From Streptomyces humidus (lineage in GTDB: Bacteria; Actinomycetota; Actinomycetes; Streptomycetales; Streptomycetaceae), in NCBI RefSeq assembly GCF_014649655.1, contig NZ_BMTL01000030.1, positions 1 through 64,000 on the forward strand: DNA of 64,000 bases, in the 5' to 3' direction. Numbering within the stretch: the first letter of the stretch is position 1; each line of letters begins with the position of its first letter. The position numbers and the translations under genes were made by a program. Positions 8,732-16,287 of this stretch are shown piece by piece. Below the pieces are notes generated by a model. The model was not told the DNA's origin, did not search any database, and was given only the letters and a program-made list of their open reading frames with translations.

Positions 8732-9727
8732 GTGGAGCGCAGGACGATCGGCGCGGGGGCGCTCGAGGTGGGGGCCGTGGGCCTCGGGTGCATGCCGATG
8801 AGCTGGGCGTACAGCGGATCGCGGCAGCGGGGCGACGAGTCGCTCAGGGCGGTGAACCGGGCCCTGGACGCGGGGTCGTCGTTGGTGGACACCGCCGACA
8901 TGTACGGCCCGTTCACCAACGAGCTGTTGCTGGGGCGGGTGTTGAAGGAGCGGCGCGCGGACGCGTTCGTGTCGACGAAGGTGGGACTGCTCGTCGGCGA
9001 GCAGCACATCGTCGCCAACGGCCGTCCCGGATACGTGAGACGGGCCTGCGACGCGTCCCTGCGACGCCTGCAGACAGACGTCATCGACCTCTACCAGCTG
9101 CACCGCGCCGACCCCGAGGTACCGGTCGAGGAGACCTGGGGTGCGATGGCGGAACTCGTGCGGGCGGGCAAGGTGCGGGCGCTGGGGTGGTGCGCGGTGG
9201 GGGCGCGCGGCGGCCGCCGCTCGGGCGGGCTGTACGACGGAACGATTCGGCAACTGCGTCGCGTCCAGCAGGTCTTCCCGGTGGGCGCGGTGGAGGCGGA
9301 GCTGTCGGTGTGGTCGCCCGAGGCGCTGGAGACGCTGCTGCCGTGGTGCGAGGCGCGTGGCGTCGGCTTCCTGGCCGCGATGCCGCTCGGCAACGGTTTC
9401 CTCACCGGCACGCTGAAACCCGGCCGGGGCTTCGAGCCGGACGACATGCGGGCCCGGCATCCCCGGTTCACGGCCGAGATGATGGCCGCGAACCAGCCGA
9501 TCGTCGCCGGTCTGCGCCGGATCGCCGCCCGGCACGGAGAAGGAGTGACGGCCGCGCAGGTGGCCCTGGCCTGGGTGCTGACGCGGGGCCGGTACGTCGT
9601 CCCGGTCCCGGGCGCCAAGCAGGAGCGCTGGGTGACGGAGAACGCGGCGGCGGCCGGGCTGCGCCTGACTCCGCAGGACCTGGCGGAGGTGGCGAAGCTG
9701 CCGGCGGCGCGGGGATCGTGGGAGTGA
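8732..9727 (+). CDS. Aldo/keto reductase
   Basis: NADPH-dependent carbonyl reductase of the AKR (beta/alpha)8 family, 331 residues. The catalytic tetrad is recognisable: Asp and Tyr in DTADMYGPFTNE, Lys in STKVG and His in YQLHRADP. The C-terminal cofactor-binding segment (VPVPGAKQERWVTENAAA) is typical. The GTG at 8732 is chosen because the family start (RRTIGAGALEVGAVGLGCM) follows at once and GAGGGAGG lies about 11 bases upstream; the frame is open a long way upstream only because of antisense coding. The next gene starts 114 bases downstream. Confidence 0.9.
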   Translation: MERRTIGAGALEVGAVGLGCMPMSWAYSGSRQRGDESLRAVNRALDAGSSLVDTADMYGPFTNELLLGRVLKERRADAFVSTKVGLLVGEQHIVANGRPGYVRRACDASLRRLQTDVIDLYQLHRADPEVPVEETWGAMAELVRAGKVRALGWCAVGARGGRRSGGLYDGTIRQLRRVQQVFPVGAVEAELSVWSPEALETLLPWCEARGVGFLAAMPLGNGFLTGTLKPGRGFEPDDMRARHPRFTAEMMAANQPIVAGLRRIAARHGEGVTAAQVALAWVLTRGRYVVPVPGAKQERWVTENAAAAGLRLTPQDLAEVAKLPAARGSWE

Positions 9728-9841
9728 GTGACGCTTGAGGGTGGCGTCGACGCGGATCGGGAACCCGAAGGACGTGAGCCGCGTAGAACCGGGTGCAGGA
9801 CGAGTGGATCCTGCCGAGCGGAACGCCGAGCCGAAGGGACC

Positions 9842-11026
9842 ATGATCGTGGGACGTCGAGCTGTGTCGGCCGTGTCGGCTGTGTTGGCCGGGGGCGCCCT
9901 GCTGGCGACGGCCGGCTGTTCTTCCGGCGCCGGAGGGTCGCCGGGCGTCTCCGCCAGTGCCTCCCCGGGCGCCACGAGCGCGCAGGCCTCGCCGTCCGCC
10001 GGGCAGACCCCGCCCGCGAAGGGCACGGTCTCGGTGGTGCGCACGGTCGCGGAGGGCCTGAACAGCCCCTGGGGCCTGGCTCCGCTTCCCGAGGGCGGCC
10101 TGCTGGTCGGCTCGCGCGACGAGGGGACGATCACGCGGGTGGACGAGAAGACGGGCGCGAAGACGCTGCTCGGCGAGGTGCCCGGGGTATCCGCCGCCGG
10201 GGAGGGCGGCCTGCTGGGCCTCGCCCTCTCCCCGCACTACGCCTCGGACCACATGGTCTACGCGTACGTCACCACGGCCTCGGACAACCGCGTCGTGCGC
10301 ATGCTCTACGACGCGAAGCGACCGGCCGGAGACCGGCTGGGGGCGCCCGACACCGTCTTCAAGGGCATTCCCAAGGGCATGATCCACAACGGCGGCCGGA
10401 TCGCGTTCGGGCCCGACGGGATGCTGTACGTCGGCACCGGCGAGACCGGCGACCGGGGCCTGGCCCAGGACAGGAAGTCACTCGGCGGCAAGATCCTGCG
10501 GCTGACCCCGGAGGGCGAACCGGCCGCCGGCGACCCCTTCCCCGACTCACCGGTGTACTCGTACGGCCACCGCAATGTGCAGGGCCTGGCCTGGGACGCC
10601 GATCAGCACCTGTTCGCGTCGGAGTTCGGCCAGAACACCTGGGACGAGCTGAACGCGATCACGCCGGGCGGCGACTACGGCTGGCCGGTCGTGGAGGGCA
10701 GGGGCACGCCGGGCGCGAGCGCGGACGCGAGGTTCCGCGACCCGATCGCCCAGTGGCACACCGACGACGCCTCCCCCAGCGGCATCGCCTACGCCCAGGG
10801 CTCGATCTGGATGGCCGGCCTCAAGGGGCAGCGTCTGTGGCGCGTCCCCCTCAGGGGCACGGCGGCCTCGGCAGCCCCGCAGGCCTTCCTCGAGGGCGAG
10901 TACGGCCGGCTGCGCACGGTGGTGTCGGCGGGCGGGGACAGACTGTGGGTCACGACCAGCAACACGGACGGCCGCGGCGACCCGAAGAAGGGGGACGACC
11001 GGATCCTGGAGCTGCGGGTGAGCTGA
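9842..11026 (+). CDS. Lipoprotein PQQ-type sugar dehydrogenase
   Basis: Secreted glucose/sorbosone dehydrogenase-like beta-propeller protein, 394 residues. Residues 1-24 are a lipoprotein signal with lipobox LATAGC, so it should be anchored outside the membrane. A Ser/Ala/Gly-rich linker leads into the propeller, beginning about residue 60 (VRTVAEGLNSPWGLAPL). Conserved catalytic/PQQ-site segments include the His in MIHNGGRIAFGPDGMLYVGT and the Arg in SYGHRNVQGLAWD. GAAGGGA precedes the ATG. Whether it actually uses PQQ is unknown. The gene is convergent with a small minus-strand gene, with about 90 bases of short repeats between. Confidence 0.88.
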   Translation: MIVGRRAVSAVSAVLAGGALLATAGCSSGAGGSPGVSASASPGATSAQASPSAGQTPPAKGTVSVVRTVAEGLNSPWGLAPLPEGGLLVGSRDEGTITRVDEKTGAKTLLGEVPGVSAAGEGGLLGLALSPHYASDHMVYAYVTTASDNRVVRMLYDAKRPAGDRLGAPDTVFKGIPKGMIHNGGRIAFGPDGMLYVGTGETGDRGLAQDRKSLGGKILRLTPEGEPAAGDPFPDSPVYSYGHRNVQGLAWDADQHLFASEFGQNTWDELNAITPGGDYGWPVVEGRGTPGASADARFRDPIAQWHTDDASPSGIAYAQGSIWMAGLKGQRLWRVPLRGTAASAAPQAFLEGEYGRLRTVVSAGGDRLWVTTSNTDGRGDPKKGDDRILELRVS

Positions 11027-11043
11027 GCGCCGCCACCCACCGC

Positions 11044-11120
11044 CCGTCACCTGTCACCTGCCACCTGTCAGCCGCCGGCCGTCACCAGCCGACCGGCTAC
11101 CCGTCAGCCAGCAGCCGTCA
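11044..11120. repeat. Short imperfect repeats between convergent genes
   Basis: The stretch contains repeated cacctgtcac/cagccgtcag-type heptamers and decamers, for example three copies of CACCTG at 11048, 11055 and 11062, then several GTCAGCC copies. It separates the sugar dehydrogenase from the convergent 81-residue gene. No stable hairpin is obvious. Confidence 0.4.
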
Positions 11121-11363
11121 GCCGTCGTCCTCGGCCGTCGGATCCTTCCGGTTCGGCTCCGCGGCCGGCTCCGCTGCCGTGGGCTTCTCCCCCGCAGGCC
11201 CGGGCCCGGCCGCCCGGACCACGACCTTGCCGGAGGAGAGGTCTATCGGCCCGTGCCCGGGATCGGCGTCACCGACGTCCTCCCGGGTCAGTTCCAGCCG
11301 GTTCTGCTCGTCCCGGGTGTGCTTGCGGCCCGGTGCGAAGAGCTCCTCGAAGGGATCGAACAT
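11118..11363 (-). CDS. Small conserved hydrophilic protein (DUF6191-like)
   Basis: An 81-residue acidic protein with no membrane segment. It starts MFDPFEELFAPGRKHTRDEQ and has an LTREDVGDADPG segment, then a disordered Ala/Pro/Glu-rich tail. I recall near-identical N-termini in many Streptomyces proteins under a DUF name (DUF6191), but no function. It lies 39 bases past the end of the LAL regulator gene on the same strand, so it may be the last gene of that transcript. Confidence 0.7.
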   Translation of the reverse strand: MFDPFEELFAPGRKHTRDEQNRLELTREDVGDADPGHGPIDLSSGKVVVRAAGPGPAGEKPTAAEPAAEPNRKDPTAEDDG

Positions 11364-11402
11364 CGTCCTCCTCCGCCGTGCCTGGTCACGGACCCGCTCC
11401 CA

Positions 11403-14400
11403 TTATCGCGCGGTCACCCGGCCCCCGGCCTTCCGGTCCTCGGCCTTCGGGGTTTCGGCCTTCGGGGTTTCGGCCTTCGGGGTTTCGGCCTTCGGGGTTT
11501 CGGCCTTCGGCGGGAAGAGACCCAGCCGATGGGCCATCGCCGCCGCCTCGCCCCGGCCCGAGACCTCGAGCTTGGACAGGATGTTCGAGACGTGGACGCT
11601 CGCCGTCTTCGGCGAGATGAACAGCTTCTCGGCGATCTGGCGGTTGGTGCGGCCCTCAGACACCAGGCGCAGGACGTCCCGCTCCCGGCTGGTCAGGCCC
11701 AGCGCGGCGAACGGATCGGCGGGAGCGGCCGTCCGGCCCGCGGCGGGGGCCGGGAACAGCCGGGCGCGGCGGCCGAGCAGGGCGACGGCGTCGGCGAGGG
11801 GGCGGGCGCCGAGGTGGACGGCGGCCGCGTGAGCGAGGCGCAGCAGCTCGGCGGCCCGGTCGCGTTCGGAGTCGTCACCGGTGGAGAGCAGGACCTCGGC
11901 CAGGCGGTGCCGGGTGCGGGCGAGGTCGTAGGGGCGTTCCAGGCGCTCGAAGGCGGTGACGACCTCGCACCAGTCGTCCGGGTCGGTTCGGCCCTCGGCC
12001 CGCAGCAGTTCGGCGCGGACCCAGCGTTCGTGGGCCTGCCAGACGGGCGCGATCGTGACGAGCTTCCCGGCCGCGGTACGGATCCCGGCCAGGAAGTCGG
12101 CGCGGCCGGCGTCGGCGGCCGGCAGCGCGCCCGCGTCGCCCTCGACGGATGCGGCGGCGAGCAGCAGGGGCCACGCGTCGCGTTGGGTGCCGAGCGGGAA
12201 GCCGCGGGCGAGGACGGGTGCGACGTGGGCGCGGGCGTCCAGTGGACGGCCCTGGGCCGCGGCCAGTCGGACGGCCAGGCGGGTGAGAGGAAGGTGGTGC
12301 TGGGGGGCGTGCTCCTGGGAGCCGAAGAACTTCCGCCCCTCGTCGAGTCGGCGCCCGGCTTCGGCGAGATCGCCTCGCGCGAGGGCGAGTTCGGCGCGGA
12401 GGATGGCGTGGACCCCGCGGACCGCCACGCCCTGACCCACCCGGCCGGCGGCGGCGCACGCGCGGTCCGCCTCGTCCCAGCGGCCCAGGGAGAAGAGGGA
12501 TTCGGCGAGGTTCCCCCACACCCAGGCCTCGGTGTCGCGCGGCCCGTGCCGCCGTGCGAAGTCGAGGCCCTTCTCCAGCATCGGGACGGCCTCCCGGGAG
12601 CGGCCGACCGCCTCGAGTTCGGAGGGGAGGTTGACGTAGGCGTTCAGGGCGACGGAGGGGGCGTCCTCGGCGAGGGCCCGCTCCCTGACCTCGTGCAGCT
12701 CCGCGAGGCCGGCCTCGATATGGCCCGCGTGGACCATGAGGACGCCGAGGATCTGGCGGGCGTCGAGCTCGGTCTCGCGAGAGCCGATCATGCGGGCGTA
12801 CTCCACGGCGCGCTCGGCCGCCTCGTAGGCCTCGGGGCCGGGGGCGTGGATCGTGGACCAGTTGGCGAGGTGGGTGAGCACCTCGGCGTGCACCGCGCTG
12901 GGCGGCAGTCCGCGCAACAGCTCCTGTGCGGTGGCCAGTTCCTCGCGGCCGCTGCCGCGGCCCAGGGAGCGCGCCAGCCGGGAGCGCTGCATCCAGAACC
13001 AGGCGGCGCGCAGAGGGTCGTCCTCGTCCTCCAGCAGCCGCAGCGCCCGCTTGGCGATCTTCAGGGCGCGTTCGCGCTCCCCGCAGTAGCGGCCGGCGAC
13101 GGCGGCCTCGGCCATGAGGTCGAGATAGCGCAGCGGGGCGGTGGCGGCGTCGCGGCCGCCGGGGGTCTCCCCGTGCCTCGCGGGCAGGTGGCGGGGGTAC
13201 GCCTCGGTGTGGTCGACGGGGCGCAGCGCGGCCCGCACCTCCTGCGGGGCGGCGTCCCACAGTTCCATCGCCCTTTCCAGAAGTCGTAGTTGCTCGCTGT
13301 AGGCGCGCCGGGAACGGGCCTCGACCGACGCGTCGAGGACGGCCGGCAGGGCCTTGGCCGCGTCGTGGGCGCGGTACCAGTGGCTGGCCAGTCGCATGAC
13401 GCGCTCGTCGGCGGGGACGAGTGCCGGGTCGCTGTGCAGGGCCTCGGCGTAGCGGCGGTTGAGGCGGGCGCGTTCACCGGGCAGGAGGTCGTCGCTGACG
13501 GCCTCGCGGACCAGGGAGTGCCGGAAGCGGTAACCGTCGCCGTCAGGGGTGGCGAGCAGCAGGTGGGCGTTCACGGCGGCGCGCAGCGCCTCGATGAGGT
13601 CGTCCTCGGCGAGCCGGGCGACGGCGTCGAGCAGACGGTATTCGACGGTGGAGCCGCCCTCGGCCACGATCCGGGCGACGTGCTGGGCGCTCTCGGGCAG
13701 CGCCTCGACGCGGACGAGCAGCAGGTCGCGCAGGGAGTCGGTGAGGCCGGTGCGGCAGCCCGCGTGGGCGGCGACGGCCAGTTCCTCGACGAAGAAGGCG
13801 TTGCCGTCGGAGCGTTCGAAGATGTCGTCGACCTGGGCGGGGTCGGGTTCGTGGGCGAGGATGCCGGCGATCTGGCGGCAGACCTCGTCGCGGGTGAGAC
13901 GGGCCAGGTCGAGGCGGCGGACGGTGCGCAGCCGGTCGAGTTCGGCGAGCAGGGGGCGCAGCGGGTGACGGCGGTGGATGTCGTCGGCGCGGTAGGTGGC
14001 GAGGACGACGAGGCGGCCGGCGCGCGGGGTGCGCAGCAGGTAGGACAGAAGGTGGCGGGTGGAGGCGTCGGCCCAGTGCAGGTCCTCCAGGACGAGGACG
14101 ACCGGGTGTTCGGCGGCGACGCGTTCGAGGAGGCGGGCGGCGAGTTCGAAGAGGCGGGCCATGCCCTCCTCGTCGTGGCGGCCGGTCCGCCTCGGGCCCA
14201 ACTCCGGTAACAGCCGGGCGAGTTCCTCCTCCTGGCCGGCCGCGCAGGCGGCCAGTTCGTCCGGCAGGGCGCGGCGCAGCGCGCGCAGGGCGGTGGAGAA
14301 GGGGGCGAAGGGCAGTCCGTCGGCGCCGATCTCGACACAGCCGCCGAGGGCGACGACGGCGCCCCGGCGGCAGGCGGCCGCGGCGAACTCCTCGACCAGC

Positions 14401-14699
14401 CGGGTCTTTCCGACGCCGGCCTCGCCGCCGATGAGCAGTGCCTGAGGCTCTCCCGTGACGGCGCGGGTGAGCGCCTCGTTCAGGACGTCCAACTCGTGGG
14501 CGCGGCCGACGAAGACGGGGCTGACTGACCTGGTCTCCACAGGGGCGAGCATCGCACGCGGGAGCGCCGAGGGCCCAGCCGATATCGCCGGGCCCTCGGC
14601 GGCGGGGCGACCGACCCTCGTGCGGCCGCCCTGTGCCGCGTCCGTGTTCACAGCCGTGTCCGCGTCCGGGTTCACGGCCGTGGTGGTGTCCGTGTTCAC
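11403..14699 (-). CDS. Large LuxR-family ATPase regulator (LAL)
   Basis: A 1098-residue transcriptional regulator of the MalT/LAL type. The N-terminal 50 residues are low-complexity. An AAA ATPase follows (Walker A GEAGVGKT at 92-99; Walker B in VVLVLEDLHWAD), then a long TPR-like helical middle. A C-terminal LuxR helix-turn-helix (LTSRERDVLRLVSEGRTNRQ onward) is near 1010-1070. The tail carries four PKAET repeats. The GTG at 14699 overlaps the stop of the 68-residue upstream gene (GTGA), implying translational coupling; the ATG at 14552 has no ribosome site. Codon 164 is TTA (14210-14208), so translation may depend on bldA tRNA. Its targets and signal are unknown. Confidence 0.9.
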   Translation of the reverse strand: MNTDTTTAVNPDADTAVNTDAAQGGRTRVGRPAAEGPAISAGPSALPRAMLAPVETRSVSPVFVGRAHELDVLNEALTRAVTGEPQALLIGGEAGVGKTRLVEEFAAAACRRGAVVALGGCVEIGADGLPFAPFSTALRALRRALPDELAACAAGQEEELARLLPELGPRRTGRHDEEGMARLFELAARLLERVAAEHPVVLVLEDLHWADASTRHLLSYLLRTPRAGRLVVLATYRADDIHRRHPLRPLLAELDRLRTVRRLDLARLTRDEVCRQIAGILAHEPDPAQVDDIFERSDGNAFFVEELAVAAHAGCRTGLTDSLRDLLLVRVEALPESAQHVARIVAEGGSTVEYRLLDAVARLAEDDLIEALRAAVNAHLLLATPDGDGYRFRHSLVREAVSDDLLPGERARLNRRYAEALHSDPALVPADERVMRLASHWYRAHDAAKALPAVLDASVEARSRRAYSEQLRLLERAMELWDAAPQEVRAALRPVDHTEAYPRHLPARHGETPGGRDAATAPLRYLDLMAEAAVAGRYCGERERALKIAKRALRLLEDEDDPLRAAWFWMQRSRLARSLGRGSGREELATAQELLRGLPPSAVHAEVLTHLANWSTIHAPGPEAYEAAERAVEYARMIGSRETELDARQILGVLMVHAGHIEAGLAELHEVRERALAEDAPSVALNAYVNLPSELEAVGRSREAVPMLEKGLDFARRHGPRDTEAWVWGNLAESLFSLGRWDEADRACAAAGRVGQGVAVRGVHAILRAELALARGDLAEAGRRLDEGRKFFGSQEHAPQHHLPLTRLAVRLAAAQGRPLDARAHVAPVLARGFPLGTQRDAWPLLLAAASVEGDAGALPAADAGRADFLAGIRTAAGKLVTIAPVWQAHERWVRAELLRAEGRTDPDDWCEVVTAFERLERPYDLARTRHRLAEVLLSTGDDSERDRAAELLRLAHAAAVHLGARPLADAVALLGRRARLFPAPAAGRTAAPADPFAALGLTSRERDVLRLVSEGRTNRQIAEKLFISPKTASVHVSNILSKLEVSGRGEAAAMAHRLGLFPPKAETPKAETPKAETPKAETPKAEDRKAGGRVTAR
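11441..11510. repeat. 15-bp tandem repeat encoding PKAET
   Basis: Four perfect 15-base units (cggccttcggggttt on the plus strand) run 11441-11500, with a partial fifth copy to 11510. In the LAL regulator they encode (PKAET)4 near the C-terminus, just beyond the helix-turn-helix. Being a multiple of three, copy number can change without a frameshift. Confidence 0.9.
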
Positions 14700-14902
14700 G
14701 TCGGCCGGGGAAAGCCGAACCGGCGCGGACGGCGGGTATCCGACTCACTCCCGGCGTCGCCGTCCGACCGCTCGGCGGCGCGTGCGGCGGCTTCGCGACG
14801 TGCCGCGCGGGCGACACGGGCCGCCTCGAGGGCCAGCCGCTCGTTCGCGGCCCGGCGGCGGAGCTCGGCGGAACGGGCCTGGTGAAGCTCGAACTCGTAC
14901 AT
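14696..14902 (-). CDS. 68-residue Arg/Ala-rich helical protein coupled to the LAL regulator
   Basis: A small protein starting MYEFELHQARSAELRRRA. It is predicted to be one long amphipathic helix (residues 5-48), very rich in Ala, Arg and Glu, with a disordered basic tail; coiled-coil formation is plausible. AGGGGA lies about 7 bases before the ATG. Its TGA overlaps the GTG of the LAL regulator by four bases, so the two are translationally coupled and may act together. I do not recognise a named family. It is not a frame shadow, because start, ribosome site and overlap all fit. Confidence 0.75.
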   Translation of the reverse strand: MYEFELHQARSAELRRRAANERLALEAARVARAARREAAARAAERSDGDAGSESDTRRPRRFGFPRPT

Positions 14903-15032
14903 GGTGTGTCCCCTGAGAGTCGGTGTCGGGCTTCGCTTGCCGCGATGCCTCCACCTTCGTCCGCCAGGGGGGTGCGCCACATCGGGAGAGTTCCGCATCT
15001 TCGGCGGCGGGCGGGGCCTCAGGACGCGCCGA

Positions 15033-15081
15033 AGGGGCCTCGGTCCGGCCGTAAGGTGCTTACGGCCGGACCGAGGCCCCT
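15033..15081. terminator. Perfect 23-bp inverted repeat terminator
   Basis: Bases 15033-15055 and 15059-15081 are exact reverse complements around a 3-base loop (gtg), the longest perfect hairpin seen in the window. It sits 16 bases past the stop of the 192-residue membrane protein gene (minus strand). It has no T-run, but the stem strength suggests an efficient, possibly bidirectional terminator isolating that gene from the LAL unit. Confidence 0.85.
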
Positions 15082-15097
15082 CGTGAGGTGCGCGTTC

Positions 15098-15676
15098 TCA
15101 GCCCGCGGAGGGCAGGCCGAGCAGGGCGTCGGTGTACTTCAGGACGGCCAGCAGCAGGCCGATGACGCCGAGCGCGACACCGGCCCAGGAGACCGACTTG
15201 ATCCAGGCCGCCTGCGGACGGGCCGGGCTGCCGAACGCGGGGCGGGCCAGCACCACGACGCCGGTGACCAGCGCGGCCAGTGCGAAGAACCCGGCCCACA
15301 GCGCGGTGGTCTGCCAGGCGTCGCCGTAGATCGCCTCCAGCCGCCTGGCGACGGTCGTGCCCGACGAGGCGGACGTCTGCAGCTGGCCGACGACACTCTG
15401 GCGCTCCCCGGCGAGGGTGCCGATCCAGCTGCCGGTGAGCGAGACGAAGCCGAGCACGGCGGAGACGACGGCGCCCGCGCCCTGGCCGACGCCGGCGGAG
15501 CCGTCCGCGACGGCGGCCCCGTCCTCGGCGGCCGGCTCGTCGTCGTGCTCCTCGGAGTGCGGGGCTTCCTCGGTCACCTCGTCCGTGGCGCCGGCCTCGG
15601 CGAGGTCCGCCCTCTCGTCGTCGGTCGTGGTCCCGGCGGTCTCGGCGCCGGTCTCGTCAGCAGTCCTGGTTCCCAT
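15098..15676 (-). CDS. Hypothetical membrane protein with acidic N-terminal tail
   Basis: A 192-residue protein. The first ~80 residues are Glu/Asp/Thr-rich and probably disordered. Three or four hydrophobic segments follow (AVVSAVLGFVSLTG; ALWAGFFALAALVTGVVVLA; VALGVIGLLLAVLKY). No catalytic motif is visible and I do not recognise a family. The ATG at 15676 is used, with GAGGT close upstream; a GTG at 15685 is an alternative. It is followed by a very strong terminator and preceded by a GNAT gene on the same strand 35 bases away. Confidence 0.7.
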   Translation of the reverse strand: MGTRTADETGAETAGTTTDDERADLAEAGATDEVTEEAPHSEEHDDEPAAEDGAAVADGSAGVGQGAGAVVSAVLGFVSLTGSWIGTLAGERQSVVGQLQTSASSGTTVARRLEAIYGDAWQTTALWAGFFALAALVTGVVVLARPAFGSPARPQAAWIKSVSWAGVALGVIGLLLAVLKYTDALLGLPSAG

Positions 15677-15711
15677 ACCTCGCACCGTACGGACGCTCTC
15701 TGAGAGGTCCC

Positions 15712-16287
15712 TTAATGATCGTCGTGAGCGCCGCGCGCGCGTGCGTCGCGCCACTCCTGGGCGAGCACGGACCACACCTCGAGGTCGTGCCGCACCCCAC
15801 GATAGGGGTACGCCTGCCGGCGCACGCCGTCGCGGGTCATGCCGAGCCGCCGGGCGACGTTCAGGCTGGGCGTGTTCCCCGCGGAGGCGATCCACTCGAT
15901 CCGCTGGATCCCGCGCTGCTCCACGGCGAAGTCGATCAGCACGCGCATGGCCCGGGCGATCAGCCCGCGCCCGGTGGCGGACGGCTCCAGCCAGCAGCCG
16001 ACCTCGCAGTTCGCGGCCTCGGCGTCGAAGTTCAGGAAGAGCACGCCGCCCACGAGCCGGCCGTCCAGCCACAGGCCGTGCAGCGAGCCGGTGTCCGCGG
16101 CCCGCATGTCGGCGTAGCGCTGGAGCGTCGCGCGGGCGCCGGCCGGGTCCGTGGCCGTCGCGCCGAAGGGGATGTACCGGTTGACGAACTCCCGGCCGCG
16201 TTCGAGGTGCGCGAGGAACTCCTCGGCGTTCCAGGGCTCCAGGGGGCGCAGTTCGGCCCCGTCGTCACCCAGCGGTATCGCGTACAT
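15712..16287 (-). CDS. GNAT N-acetyltransferase (RimJ/RimL type)
   Basis: A 191-residue acetyl-CoA-dependent acetyltransferase resembling ribosomal-protein Ser/Ala N-acetyltransferases. The acetyl-CoA pyrophosphate loop is near LEPSATGRGLIARAMRVL, and the RIEWIASAGNTPSLNVARRL segment is the usual motif B region. The ATG at 16287 follows AGAAGGAG by about 11 bases; upstream in-frame codons give an Arg-rich leader unlike the family. The start lies 23 bases inside the end of the MMPL gene, so the two are co-transcribed. The real substrate is unknown. Confidence 0.87.
   Translation of the reverse strand: MYAIPLGDDGAELRPLEPWNAEEFLAHLERGREFVNRYIPFGATATDPAGARATLQRYADMRAADTGSLHGLWLDGRLVGGVLFLNFDAEAANCEVGCWLEPSATGRGLIARAMRVLIDFAVEQRGIQRIEWIASAGNTPSLNVARRLGMTRDGVRRQAYPYRGVRHDLEVWSVLAQEWRDARARGAHDDH

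Noticed and set aside
11253..13289. 678-codon plus-strand ORF
   Set aside because: Antisense of the LAL regulator.
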